This document shows, in pieces, positions 10,420 through 18,306 of a stretch of 64,000 bases of DNA. A program made the position numbers and the translations under genes. This DNA comes from Parahaliea mediterranea. Its GTDB lineage: Bacteria > Pseudomonadota > Gammaproteobacteria > Pseudomonadales > Halieaceae. Numbering within the stretch: the stretch's first letter is position 1; the number at the start of each line of letters is the position of its first letter. The stretch lies in NCBI RefSeq assembly GCF_003402235.1, contig NZ_QEWO01000005.1, positions 186,001 through 250,000 on the forward strand. The letters run 5' to 3'. Under the pieces are notes generated by a model. That model was not told the origin of the DNA, ran no database searches, and saw nothing but the letters and a program-made list of their open reading frames with translations.

Positions 10420-10491
10420 GGCAAATAATAGGCAGGAAGATCGCGCAGCGCGGCGTGAGTGTTTGCGCTGCGCCTCAGGGAGAGCGGCACC

Positions 10492-11358
10492 GTGACCATC
10501 GCGGAACAGATCAAGGCCGACCTGGCCACCCACCTGCGCCAGGGCGACAAGGCGCTGCCCTGCAAACTGACCCTGGACGCCCTCGCAAAGCACTACGGCG
10601 TGAGTATGACGCCGGTGCGCAACGCGGTGGAGGACCTGGTGCAGATGGGCGCCATCCAGCGCCTGGAGAATGGCCGCCTGGCGCCGGGCCGGGTCAGCAG
10701 CCGTACCCTGGCCACGCTGGTGCGCCAGCCGTCGCTGGCCGGCAACCGGCAGAACCTGGAAGAGGCGGTGCGCCGGGAAGTGGTGCAGCGCTCCCTGCGC
10801 CAGGACGGTGAGTTCCTGCGCGAGCAGGCCACCGCCGAGCAGTTTGGCACCGGGCGCACCGCAGTGCGGCAGATATTCTCGCGCCTGGCCGGGGCCGGCA
10901 TGCTGGAGCATGTGCCCCGTCGCGGCTGGCGGGTCAAACCTTACAAAAAGGAAGACACCCTGGATTACCTGGTGGTGCGGGAGTCGCTGGAGCTCAAGGC
11001 GATGGACCTGGCGCGGCCGCGCTTCGTGCAGGAGGAGCTGGAGTTGCTGCTGGCGGGCAACCAGTCCGGCAAGGGCAGCGCGCCGCGCCTGGATGACGCC
11101 CTGCACGACTACTGGATTGACCGCTGCGGCAATCGCTACATCCAGGAGTTCTTCGACCGCTACAGCGTGTTCTACAACACCCTGTTCAATTCGGCGGTGC
11201 GCGACGATGCCACCCGCCACAGCATGGCGGTGGAACACTGCGAAATTGTCGAGGCCCTGCTGGAGAAAGACTGGCGTGGCGCCCGCCGCGCGCTGTCACA
11301 TCACATCGGCGACCAGCAGGACAACGTGGAGCGGATGATCGCCGCCCTGCGCGACTGA
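10492..11358 (+). CDS. GntR-family regulator with two N-terminal winged-helix domains and an FCD domain
   Basis: About 288 aa. The start GTG at 10492 follows AGGGAGAG by seven bases; an in-frame GTG at 10459 is the alternative. Two consecutive GntR-like winged helices are visible: the first ends LVQMGAIQRLENGRL (about residues 3-62), the second runs from LEEAVRREVVQ to GWRVKP (about 82-147). Both contain the xxTPVRxA / RTAVRQI recognition-helix pattern. The remainder is an all-helical FCD effector domain with conserved Asp/His positions (ALHDYW, VEHCEIV, LSHHIGD). Ordinary FadR-type proteins have only one such domain. It probably senses a hydroxyproline-pathway metabolite and controls the island. 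Confidence 0.85.
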   Translation: MTIAEQIKADLATHLRQGDKALPCKLTLDALAKHYGVSMTPVRNAVEDLVQMGAIQRLENGRLAPGRVSSRTLATLVRQPSLAGNRQNLEEAVRREVVQRSLRQDGEFLREQATAEQFGTGRTAVRQIFSRLAGAGMLEHVPRRGWRVKPYKKEDTLDYLVVRESLELKAMDLARPRFVQEELELLLAGNQSGKGSAPRLDDALHDYWIDRCGNRYIQEFFDRYSVFYNTLFNSAVRDDATRHSMAVEHCEIVEALLEKDWRGARRALSHHIGDQQDNVERMIAALRD

Positions 11359-11359
11359 T

Positions 11360-11632
11360 TTACTCGCTGGGCGGCACGTAGCCTTCGGCCTGGTCGTAGT
11401 CCTCGCCGGAGAAGAACTTGTCCATCTCGCCCTGCAGGTATTTGCGCGCCTGTGGGTCCACCAGGCTCAGCTGTTTCTCGTTGATCAGCATGGTCTGGTG
11501 TGCCTGCCATTCCTGCCAGGCCTGTTTGGAGACGTGCTCAAAAATATCCTGCCCCTTGGGGCCGGGGTAGGGCGGCGCGTCCAGGCCTTCCAGTTCCTGT
11601 TGGTATTTGCGGCAAAAAACAGTGCGGGACAT
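11360..11632 (-). CDS. yggX: YggX family Fe(2+)-trafficking/oxidative damage protection protein
   Basis: 90 aa, full family length. It begins [10 protein letters not shown] with the conserved Cys7 and contains [20 protein letters not shown] and the KYLQGEM-FF segment typical of YggX. It is a cytoplasmic protein linked to iron traffic and protection of Fe-S clusters from oxidation. It follows mutY by 36 bases; mutY-yggX is a conserved gammaproteobacterial pair, and MutY itself carries a 4Fe-4S cluster. Its stop lies one base from that of the convergent GntR gene. Confidence 0.97.
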   Translation of the reverse strand: MSRTVFCRKYQQELEGLDAPPYPGPKGQDIFEHVSKQAWQEWQAHQTMLINEKQLSLVDPQARKYLQGEMDKFFSGEDYDQAEGYVPPSE

Positions 11633-11668
11633 GGGTTTGATCCTGAATTGGTGCGCTCGCGGGAGCGG

Positions 11669-12736
11669 TCAGAGGCTGGCCAGCAGTCTGGCCACCGGGG
11701 CGGCAAGGCCCACCCGGGCGGGTTGCGCCCTGTTATACCAGAGCTGCCCGTCACTGGCCATGATCGCCGCCGGCGTGGCGGGCAGGTGCGCCACCACCGG
11801 GGTAATGTCCAGGTGGTAGTGGCTGAAGGTGTGGCGGAAGGTCTGCCCCGGGCTGAGTGATAGGGGCGCCAGGCCCCACAGGTCCAGGCAGAGGCGCTCG
11901 CATTGCCCGCTGCCCTCCAGCTCCGGAAAACACCACAGGCCACCCCAGATACCGGTGGCCGGGCGCTGCTGCAGGTACACCTCGCCGCTGGCGGCCACCG
12001 CAATCAGCAGGGTGGTCTGCTTTACCGGCAGGGCCTTTTTGGGTTTGCGGCCGGGGTAGTCGGCCTGCCGGCCACTGGCCAGGGCGGCGCAGTCACTGGC
12101 CACCGGGCAGTCGCTGCAGCGGGGTTTGCCGCGAGTACACAATGTGGCGCCCAGATCCATGATGGCCTGGGTGTAGTCGGCGCTGCGCGCGGCGGGGGTG
12201 AAGTCATCGGCCACCTGCCACAGGCTGCGGTGTACCGCCGTTTGCCCGGGCCAGCCGTCGATGGCCTGGTGCCGGGCCAGCACCCGCTTCACATTGCCAT
12301 CCAGAATCACCGCGCGCTGGCCGAAGGCGATGCTGACAATGGCCCCCGCGGTGGAGCGGCCGATGCCGGGCAGCGCTTCCAGCGTATCGACACAGGCGGG
12401 GAAGCTGCCGCCGTGTTCGGTGCAGACCTGCTGCGCCGCCCGGTGCAGGTTGCGCGCCCGGGCGTAGTAGCCAAGGCCCGTCCACAGGTGCAGCACATCA
12501 TCCACTGGCGCTGCCGCCAGGGCCTGCACGGTCGGGAAGGCGGCCATAAAGCGCTCAAAGTAGGGAATGACGGTTTTCACCTGGGTCTGCTGCAGCATAA
12601 TCTCCGACACCCACACCCGGTAGGCGCTGGTGTCGCGCTGCCAGGGCAGGTCGTGGCGGCCGTGGCGGTCAAACCAGCGCAGCAGTCGGTGGGCAAAGTC
12701 GGTGGTGGGTGGGGTCACGGTGCGGCGGGTGTTCAT
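11669..12736 (-). CDS. mutY: A/G-specific adenine DNA glycosylase MutY
   Basis: 355 aa. The catalytic Glu45 (SEIMLQQTQ), a helix-hairpin-helix ([13 protein letters not shown], about 119-131) and catalytic Asp146 ([11 protein letters not shown]) are present. The 4Fe-4S cysteines are C200, C207, C210 and C216 with the CX6CX2CX5C spacing. The C-terminal third is a NUDIX-like 8-oxoG recognition domain ([15 protein letters not shown]). It removes adenine mispaired with 8-oxoguanine. It is transcribed with yggX; the region upstream is a long gap shared with the divergent rnk gene. Confidence 0.97.
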   Translation of the reverse strand: MNTRRTVTPPTTDFAHRLLRWFDRHGRHDLPWQRDTSAYRVWVSEIMLQQTQVKTVIPYFERFMAAFPTVQALAAAPVDDVLHLWTGLGYYARARNLHRAAQQVCTEHGGSFPACVDTLEALPGIGRSTAGAIVSIAFGQRAVILDGNVKRVLARHQAIDGWPGQTAVHRSLWQVADDFTPAARSADYTQAIMDLGATLCTRGKPRCSDCPVASDCAALASGRQADYPGRKPKKALPVKQTTLLIAVAASGEVYLQQRPATGIWGGLWCFPELEGSGQCERLCLDLWGLAPLSLSPGQTFRHTFSHYHLDITPVVAHLPATPAAIMASDGQLWYNRAQPARVGLAAPVARLLASL

Positions 12737-13082
12737 CCAGTGGTGGGCGGGGACGGTAACCGCCAGCGGCGCCCCGGGTCAACGCCTGCCTGGCCAGCGC
12801 ACGCAGCGATTTACAGCCGGCCGACAAGTTTCCGGTGGAGGGCTTCAAGTGGCGGGCTTTCAAGCCAGGGGGCTTCAAGCTAGGGGCCTTAGATGAAGGG
12901 GCTTCCCTTACGCCGCACTTGGTGCGATGCTGGCGCTTCGGCCATTCGCGCCGAACAACCAGCGGCCCCCTGCGGGCCAGTAACCATTCCCGATGCGCAC
13001 AGACCCACGGCAGCACCGCTGCCGCGCCGGCGCTCGGGGCGAGCAAATACACGGCGCCATGGGCGCCAAAGGTGATGTCATC
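12737..13082. other. Intergenic region between divergent mutY and rnk, with degenerate tandem repeats
   Basis: About 345 bases without a supported gene. It must hold both divergent promoters, but no convincing -35/-10 pair was picked out. The notable content is the repeat cluster at 12840-12910; the rest looks like ordinary spacer sequence. Confidence 0.5.
12840..12910. repeat. Five degenerate 14-16 bp tandem units (GGGCTTCAAG-type)
   Basis: Successive units start at about 12840, 12854, 12870, 12883 and 12898. The first three share GGGCTT(T)CAAG and the last two are more diverged. The array sits about 175 bases upstream of rnk and about 105 bases upstream of mutY. Confidence 0.6.
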
Positions 13083-13496
13083 ATGCAGATCAAGCCCGCG
13101 ATTACGGTTTCTTCCCTCGATGTCGAGCGGCTGGAGCGCCTGATGGCCACCCATGAGGTAGCTGCCCTGCCGGGCATAGATGCCCTGCAGGCAGAATTGG
13201 ATCGCGCCGATGTGGTGGAGCCTGCCGAGGTACCCGCCACGGTGGTCACCATGAATTCCACCGTGCGCTTTCAGGAGCTGTCCTCCGGCAAGGAATTCTG
13301 CCGCACACTGGTTTACCCCGGTGGCGGCGAGGCCGCGGCCGATACCATCTCCATCTTCGCGCCGGTGGGCAGCGCCCTGCTGGGGCTCAGCGAGGGCGAC
13401 GAAATCAACTGGCCCAAACCCGGTGGCGGCGAACTGCGGGTGCGCATTGTCAGTGTGCTGTATCAGCCAGAGCGCGCCGGCGAGCTGCACCGCTAG
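13083..13496 (+). CDS. rnk: Rnk, nucleoside diphosphate kinase regulator (GreA/GreB C-terminal-like)
   Basis: 137 aa. It starts MQIKPAITVS with a short coiled N-terminal region, then a GreA/GreB FKBP-like domain (VVTMNSTVRFQ, then the acidic glycine-rich GLSEGDEINWP block). Rnk binds RNA polymerase near the secondary channel and is linked to nucleoside diphosphate kinase and alginate regulation in Pseudomonas. The ATG at 13083 matches the family N-terminus; longer in-frame starts would add low-complexity leader sequence. A candidate terminator lies about 60 bases after the stop. Confidence 0.92.
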   Translation: MQIKPAITVSSLDVERLERLMATHEVAALPGIDALQAELDRADVVEPAEVPATVVTMNSTVRFQELSSGKEFCRTLVYPGGGEAAADTISIFAPVGSALLGLSEGDEINWPKPGGGELRVRIVSVLYQPERAGELHR

Positions 13497-13557
13497 GCAG
13501 CTTGCACAGAGGCCGTCGCGGCGATAATCCATTTGGGGGAGGCTGAACCGCCACGGT

Positions 13558-13580
13558 AGCGCTACCCTCAGCGCTTTTTT
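13558..13580 (+). terminator. Candidate terminator between rnk and the SDR gene
   Basis: Two AGCGCT arms at 13558-13563 and 13570-13575 can pair across a six-base loop and are followed by a T run. The stem is short, so attenuation rather than full termination is possible. Confidence 0.4.
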
Positions 13581-13599
13581 GATGATGGAGAATAAGACC

Positions 13600-14367
13600 A
13601 TGGCAAGACTGGAAGGCAAAGTTGCCCTTGTAACCGGGGCCGCCCGCGGCATGGGCGAGGCCACCGCGCGGCTGCTGGTGGAGCAGGGCGCAAAGGTGGT
13701 GCTGGCGGATATCCTCGATGAGGTGGGCCAGAAAGTGGCCGACGACCTTGGCGACGCCGCCATCTACGTGCACCTGGATGTGACCGACAAGGCCCAGTGG
13801 CAGGCCGCCGTAGAGGCCGCCGGCCAGCTTGGCCCCCTGAACGTGCTGGTGAACAATGCCGCGGTGCTGATCCACAAGAGCATCATGGACACCACCGAGG
13901 ACGACTTCATGTTCGTCACCCGCATCAACCAGCTCGGTGTGTTTTTGGGCATGCAGTCGGTGTTCGAGGCAATGAAGGCCGCCGGCGGCGGTTCCATCAT
14001 TAATATTTCCTCCATCGACGGCCTGCAGTCCAAAAACTCCCTGCTGGCCTACACCGCCAGCAAGTGGGCGGTGCGCGGCATGACCAAAACCGCGGCGCTG
14101 GAAATGGGCAAGTACAACATCCGCGTGAACAGCGTGCACCCGGGTGGCGTGTACACCGACATGCACGGCAAGGATTTCATGACCCGGGAACAGGCCGACG
14201 CAAGCTACAGCTGGCAGGCCCTGCCGCGGGTGGGCATGCCCGTTGAAGTGGCGGCGGTCACCGCCTTCCTCGCCTCCGACGAGGCCAGCTACAGCACCGG
14301 CTCTGAGTTCAAGGTGGACGGCGGCTGGAACGCCGGCGCCATCAACGAGATGCTGCCGCAGCTCTGA
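13600..14367 (+). CDS. Short-chain dehydrogenase/reductase, classical SDR
   Basis: 255 aa. It has the TGxxxGxG cofactor motif at residues 12-19 (TGAARGMG), NNAA at 85-88 and the catalytic Ser138, Tyr151 and Lys155 (YTASK). The C-terminal block ends with GSEFKVDGGWNAG. GGAG nine bases upstream supports ATG 13600. It resembles 3-alpha/20-beta-hydroxysteroid-type and glucose-dehydrogenase-type SDRs that use NAD(H), but the substrate cannot be read from sequence. It is monocistronic, with a hairpin downstream before the his genes. Confidence 0.88.
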   Translation: MARLEGKVALVTGAARGMGEATARLLVEQGAKVVLADILDEVGQKVADDLGDAAIYVHLDVTDKAQWQAAVEAAGQLGPLNVLVNNAAVLIHKSIMDTTEDDFMFVTRINQLGVFLGMQSVFEAMKAAGGGSIINISSIDGLQSKNSLLAYTASKWAVRGMTKTAALEMGKYNIRVNSVHPGGVYTDMHGKDFMTREQADASYSWQALPRVGMPVEVAAVTAFLASDEASYSTGSEFKVDGGWNAGAINEMLPQL

Positions 14368-14374
14368 GTCCCGC

Positions 14375-14403
14375 GTGCCCCCGCCCGGCGGGGGCGCACT
14401 TTC
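14375..14403 (+). terminator. Hairpin terminator after the SDR gene
   Basis: GTGCCCCC and GGGG-GCAC arms pair with a one-base bulge, followed by TTTC. It separates the SDR gene from the his operon. Confidence 0.5.
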
Positions 14404-14484
14404 ATTCGCAGCCGGCCTGCAACACACACCCCTGGCAGCAGGGGCATATTCCCGCGGTAACGTCCTGTCGGGCCGGCCCGCTTT

Positions 14485-14493
14485 TGCTATAAT
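14485..14493 (+). promoter_or_regulatory. Extended -10 promoter of the hisBHAF operon
   Basis: TGCTATAAT is a perfect -10 with an upstream TGn extension and no good -35, about 50 bases before hisB. A GC-rich stretch (CGCCCGCC) follows directly. Confidence 0.65.
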
Positions 14494-14544
14494 CGCCCGC
14501 CTTTTTTGGCAAAGCTGCCCGCAATCCCCGGATTGGAGATCACA

Positions 14545-15138
14545 ATGGCCGAGCGCAAGGCAACGGTTAGCCGCAACACCCTGGAAACCCAGATCACCGT
14601 TACGGTGAACCTGGATGGTTCCGGCAAGGCAAAATTTGATACCGGTGTGCCCTTTCTGGAGCACATGATGGACCAGATCGCGCGTCACGGCATGATGGAC
14701 ATCGATGTACACGCCAAGGGCGATAACCACATTGATGATCACCACACGGTGGAAGACATCGGCATCACCCTCGGCCAGGCCTTTGCCCAGGCGGTGGGCG
14801 ATAAGAAGGGCATCCTGCGTTACGGCCATGCCTATGTGCCGCTGGATGAGGCCCTGTCAAGGGTGGTGGTGGACTTCTCCGGCCGCCCCGGCCTGGAATT
14901 TCACGTGCCCTTTACCCGCGCCGCCATCGGTGCCTTCGATGTCGATCTGTTCATCGAGTTCTTCCAGGGTTTTGTGAACCACGCCCAGGTTACCCTGCAC
15001 GTGGACAACCTGCGCGGCCACAACAGCCACCACCAGGCCGAGACGGTGTTCAAGGCCTTTGGCCGCGCCCTGCGCATGGCCCTGTCGGTGGACCCGCAAA
15101 TGGCCGGCATTACCCCCTCCACCAAGGGCGTGCTGTAA
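14545..15138 (+). CDS. hisB: Imidazoleglycerol-phosphate dehydratase
   Basis: 197 aa, a monofunctional HisB. The duplicated metal-binding motifs are present: [16 protein letters not shown], then [14 protein letters not shown], and in the second half [18 protein letters not shown]. It converts imidazole glycerol phosphate to imidazole acetol phosphate in histidine biosynthesis. ATG 14545 is preceded by GGAG and matches the usual N-terminus. It is first of four tightly packed genes, hisB-hisH-hisA-hisF. Confidence 0.97.
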   Translation: MAERKATVSRNTLETQITVTVNLDGSGKAKFDTGVPFLEHMMDQIARHGMMDIDVHAKGDNHIDDHHTVEDIGITLGQAFAQAVGDKKGILRYGHAYVPLDEALSRVVVDFSGRPGLEFHVPFTRAAIGAFDVDLFIEFFQGFVNHAQVTLHVDNLRGHNSHHQAETVFKAFGRALRMALSVDPQMAGITPSTKGVL

Positions 15139-15144
15139 ACCGCC

Positions 15145-15810
15145 ATGGCGCTGGAAGAAAAAGCACAGCGCGTTGCAGTCATCGACTATGGCATGGGCAA
15201 CCTGCACTCGGTGGCCAGCGCCCTGGCGCATGTGGGCGCCGGTGAGGTGCAGGTCACCTGTGATCTGGACGCCATTCGCGCCGCCGACCGGGTGGTGTTT
15301 CCGGGGGTGGGCGCCATTCGCGACTGCATGGCGGAAATCCGCCGCCTGAAATGCGACGAGCTGCTGGCGGCGGCCCTCACCGAACAGCGCAAGCCGGTGC
15401 TGGCCATCTGCGTGGGCATGCAGGCCCTGATGAGTCGCTCGGAAGAAAACGGCGGCGTGGACTGCCTGGATATCATCCCCGGCCAGGTGCGGCACTTTGG
15501 CAGCGCGCAAACCGGTGCTGGCGGCGAGCGCCTCAAGGTGCCCCACATGGGCTGGAACGAAGTGAAGCAGAGCGCTGGCCATCCGCTGTGGGCCGGCATT
15601 GCCGACAACAGCCGCTTTTACTTCGTCCACAGTTACTACGTGCACGCCGACAACCGCGACCTGCAGGCCGGCGCGCTGCACTACGGGGTGGAAGCCGACG
15701 CCGCCCTGGCCATCGACAACCTGTTCGCCGTGCAGTTTCACCCGGAAAAGAGCCACACCGCCGGGCTGCAACTGCTGCGCAATTTCCTGGAGTGGAACCC
15801 CGCATGCTGA
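15145..15810 (+). CDS. hisH: Imidazole glycerol phosphate synthase, glutamine amidotransferase subunit
   Basis: 221 aa of the class I glutamine amidotransferase fold, opening [13 protein letters not shown]. The catalytic triad is Cys89 (AICVGMQ), His199 and Glu201 (QFHPEKSH). It releases ammonia from glutamine and passes it to HisF. The start lies six bases after the hisB stop, and the 3' end overlaps hisA, so expression is coupled. Confidence 0.97.
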   Translation: MALEEKAQRVAVIDYGMGNLHSVASALAHVGAGEVQVTCDLDAIRAADRVVFPGVGAIRDCMAEIRRLKCDELLAAALTEQRKPVLAICVGMQALMSRSEENGGVDCLDIIPGQVRHFGSAQTGAGGERLKVPHMGWNEVKQSAGHPLWAGIADNSRFYFVHSYYVHADNRDLQAGALHYGVEADAALAIDNLFAVQFHPEKSHTAGLQLLRNFLEWNPAC

Positions 15811-16538
15811 TCATCCCCGCCATCGACCTGAAAGACGGCCAGTGCGTGCGCCTGCGCCAGGGCCTGATGGACGATTCCACCGTGTTCTCCGACGATCCGG
15901 TGGCCATGGCCACCCGCTGGGTGGAGGCCGGTTGCCGCCGCCTGCACCTGGTGGATTTGAACGGCGCCTTTGCCGGCACCCCGGTGAACGGCGAGGTGGT
16001 GACCGCCATTGCCGCGGCCTACCCGAAGCTGCCCATCCAGATTGGCGGTGGCATTCGCGATCTGGACACCATCGAGCACTACGTCAAGTCCGGGGTCAGC
16101 TACGTCATCATCGGCACCAAGGCAGTGAAGGAGCCGGCCTTCGTGGGCGAGGCCTGCCGCGCCTTCCCCGGCAAAGTCATTGTGGGCCTGGACGCCAAGG
16201 ATGGCCTGGTGGCCACCGACGGTTGGGCGGAAGTGTCCAGCGTGCAGGCCACTGATCTCGCCAAACAGTTCGAGAGCGACGGCGTGTCTGCCATCGTCTA
16301 CACCGACATCGCCCGCGATGGCATGATGCAGGGGGTGAACGTGGAGGCCACCGTGGCCATGGCCCGCGCCTCCGCCATTCCGGTGATTGCTTCCGGCGGC
16401 ATCACCAACATGGATGACATTCGTGCCCTGAACGCTGTTGCCCACGAGGGCATCTGCGGGGCCATTACCGGCCGTGCCATTTACGAGGGCACTCTCGACG
16501 TGGCCGAAGCGCAAAAGCTCTGCGACGAGGCGGCGTAA
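15804..16538 (+). CDS. hisA: ProFAR isomerase (phosphoribosylformimino-AICAR-P isomerase)
   Basis: 244 aa (beta/alpha)8 barrel. The catalytic acids are Asp8 (IPAIDLKDG) and the Asp of GLDAKDG near residue 130; phosphate-binding loops QIGGGIR and ASGGI are in the expected halves. It catalyses the Amadori rearrangement of ProFAR to PRFAR. ATG 15804 overlaps the last codons of hisH by seven bases, and hisF starts two bases after the stop. Confidence 0.97.
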   Translation: MLIIPAIDLKDGQCVRLRQGLMDDSTVFSDDPVAMATRWVEAGCRRLHLVDLNGAFAGTPVNGEVVTAIAAAYPKLPIQIGGGIRDLDTIEHYVKSGVSYVIIGTKAVKEPAFVGEACRAFPGKVIVGLDAKDGLVATDGWAEVSSVQATDLAKQFESDGVSAIVYTDIARDGMMQGVNVEATVAMARASAIPVIASGGITNMDDIRALNAVAHEGICGAITGRAIYEGTLDVAEAQKLCDEAA

Positions 16539-16540
16539 AG

Positions 16541-17314
16541 GTGGGCCTCGCCAAGCGCATCATTCCCTGCCTGGACGTGGACAACGGCCGGGTGGTGAAA
16601 GGCGTGAACTTTGTCGGCATTCGCGATGCCGGCGACCCGGTGGAAATCGCCCGTCGCTATAACGAGCAGGGCGCCGACGAGATTACCTTTCTCGACATCA
16701 CCGCCAGCCACGAGGGCCGCGACACCACCGTGCACACGGTGGAGCAGATTGCCGAGCAGGTGTTTATCCCCCTCACCGTGGGTGGTGGCATCCGCAGCGT
16801 GGACGACATTCGCACCATGCTGAACGCCGGCGCGGACAAGGTCAGCATCAACACCGCCGCCATAGTTGACCCGGAGCTGGTGCGCCGCGCCTCCGAGCGT
16901 TTCGGCGCCCAGTGCATCGTGGTGGCCATCGACGCCAAGCGGGTGGCTGATGTGGACGGCGCGCCGCGCTGGGAAATCTTCACCCACGGCGGCCGCAAGC
17001 CCACCGGCATCGACGCGGTGGCCTGGGCAGTGAAAATGGCGCAGCTGGGCGCTGGCGAAATCCTGCTCACCAGTATGGACCGCGACGGCACCAAGAACGG
17101 TTTTGAGCTGGGCGTTACCCGCGCCATCACCGATGCCGTGGACATTCCGGTGATCGCCTCCGGCGGCGTTGGCAACCTCGACCACCTGGTGGAGGGTATC
17201 ACCCAGGGCGGCGCCGACGCCGTACTGGCAGCGTCTATCTTCCACTTCGGTGAGTACACCGTGCCCCAGGCCAAGGCCTACATGGCGGAACGCGGCATCG
17301 AGGTGCGGCGCTAG
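16541..17314 (+). CDS. hisF: Imidazole glycerol phosphate synthase, cyclase subunit
   Basis: 257 aa (beta/alpha)8 barrel with Asp12 in [14 protein letters not shown] and the second catalytic Asp in [13 protein letters not shown]. Phosphate loops TVGGGIRS and ASGGVG are present. With HisH it converts PRFAR and ammonia to IGP and AICAR. It has a GTG start two bases after hisA. hisI, hisE and hisG are not in the window. A GC hairpin (17335-17359) follows the stop. Confidence 0.97.
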   Translation: MGLAKRIIPCLDVDNGRVVKGVNFVGIRDAGDPVEIARRYNEQGADEITFLDITASHEGRDTTVHTVEQIAEQVFIPLTVGGGIRSVDDIRTMLNAGADKVSINTAAIVDPELVRRASERFGAQCIVVAIDAKRVADVDGAPRWEIFTHGGRKPTGIDAVAWAVKMAQLGAGEILLTSMDRDGTKNGFELGVTRAITDAVDIPVIASGGVGNLDHLVEGITQGGADAVLAASIFHFGEYTVPQAKAYMAERGIEVRR

Positions 17315-17334
17315 CGGCCGCCGGTCGGAGGAGC

Positions 17335-17359
17335 GCCTGCGGCTCGTGCCACAGGCGCG
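17335..17359. terminator. Possible terminator hairpin between convergent hisF and VOC gene
   Basis: GCGCCTG and CAGGCGC arms are separated by about a dozen bases. No T run follows on either strand, so this could be a stabilising or Rho-assisted structure instead. Confidence 0.35.
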
Positions 17360-17368
17360 TTGCGGGCC

Positions 17369-17761
17369 TCAGCCCGGGCGGTAAATGCCACAGATCTTGT
17401 GGCCGTCCGGGTCCAGGAAATAACACAGGTGCATGGTGCCCATGGAGCCTTCCCGGGGGCCGGGCGGGTCTTCCACCGCCGTTGCGCCATTGGCCAGGGC
17501 AACCTCATGGAATTCCTTCAACTGCTCTGGTGAATGGCAGACAAAGCCGATGGTGGAGCCGTTGGCCACCGTGGGCGGTTTGCCGTTGATCGGCTCGGTA
17601 ACACTGAAGTTGGACCCGTTGTGGATGTAGAACAGGCGCGTCTGGCCGGTGTCGTTGACATGCACCATGGGCTCGCCCGCCCCGAGCACGCCGAGCACGG
17701 CATTGTAGAAGCGCTTTGACCTTTCGATATCGCTGGACCCGATCATGACATGGTTGAGCAT
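17369..17761 (-). CDS. VOC family (glyoxalase/bleomycin resistance/dioxygenase fold) protein
   Basis: 130 aa, opening MLNHVMIGSSDIERSKRFY with two beta-alpha-beta-beta-beta modules, the second ending LCYFLDPDGHKICGIYRPG. The metal-ligand positions are recognisable (His near residue 4 and the DPDGH-type region). It is a small cytosolic member of a broad superfamily with glyoxalase-, dioxygenase- or resistance-type activities; the reaction is not predictable. It is a single gene convergent to hisF. Confidence 0.85.
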   Translation of the reverse strand: MLNHVMIGSSDIERSKRFYNAVLGVLGAGEPMVHVNDTGQTRLFYIHNGSNFSVTEPINGKPPTVANGSTIGFVCHSPEQLKEFHEVALANGATAVEDPPGPREGSMGTMHLCYFLDPDGHKICGIYRPG

Positions 17762-17838
17762 GGCCTATCCTCATTGGGGTGGTTGATGGGTTGAGGATAG
17801 TCTCGGCCGCCGATAAAGGCCATCCATCATTCGCCGTC

Positions 17839-18306
17839 TCAGCCGATGGCGAGGCTCATAAAGCGGCTGTTGGGGTCTGGCTGGTAGTCCGCGAAGGGTT
17901 CGCAGTAGCCGAAGCCGTGTTTTTCATAGAGCCTGCGCGCGGGCAGGAAGAAGTCCTCGGCGCCGGTCTCCAGGCTCAGGCGGCGGTAGCCGCGCCGGCG
18001 CGCCTCGCCCAGCAGGTGCAGCAGCAGGCGGTTGCCGATGCCCCGGCCCCGGGCGCTGTTGGCAGTCCGCATGGACTTTATCTCGCCGTGGCTGGGGTCG
18101 AGTTCCTTCAGCGCCACGCAGCCGAGCACGTCGCCGTGCTCTTCCAGGCACCAGAAGGTGATGGCGGGCTGTTTCAGGCCCTCTACATCCAGGGCGTGCA
18201 CGCTCTGTGGCGGCGAGGTGGCGTACATGTCCGCCAGGTGCTCGCGCAGCAGGGCGATCACGCCCTCGCCGCTGAGGTCATCAACGCGAATGCCGGCCTC
18301 AGGCAT
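17839..18306 (-). CDS. GNAT family N-acetyltransferase
   Basis: 155 aa with the acetyl-CoA loop RGRGIGNRLLLHLL (about residues 86-99), a beta-bulge SMRT segment before it and a C-terminal LYEKHGFGYCEPF. This is the pattern of single-domain GNAT enzymes that acetylate small molecules or protein N-termini. The 5' end overlaps the stop of the RND transporter gene by eight bases, so it is probably the last gene of the efflux operon. The substrate is unknown. Confidence 0.88.
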   Translation of the reverse strand: MPEAGIRVDDLSGEGVIALLREHLADMYATSPPQSVHALDVEGLKQPAITFWCLEEHGDVLGCVALKELDPSHGEIKSMRTANSARGRGIGNRLLLHLLGEARRRGYRRLSLETGAEDFFLPARRLYEKHGFGYCEPFADYQPDPNSRFMSLAIG

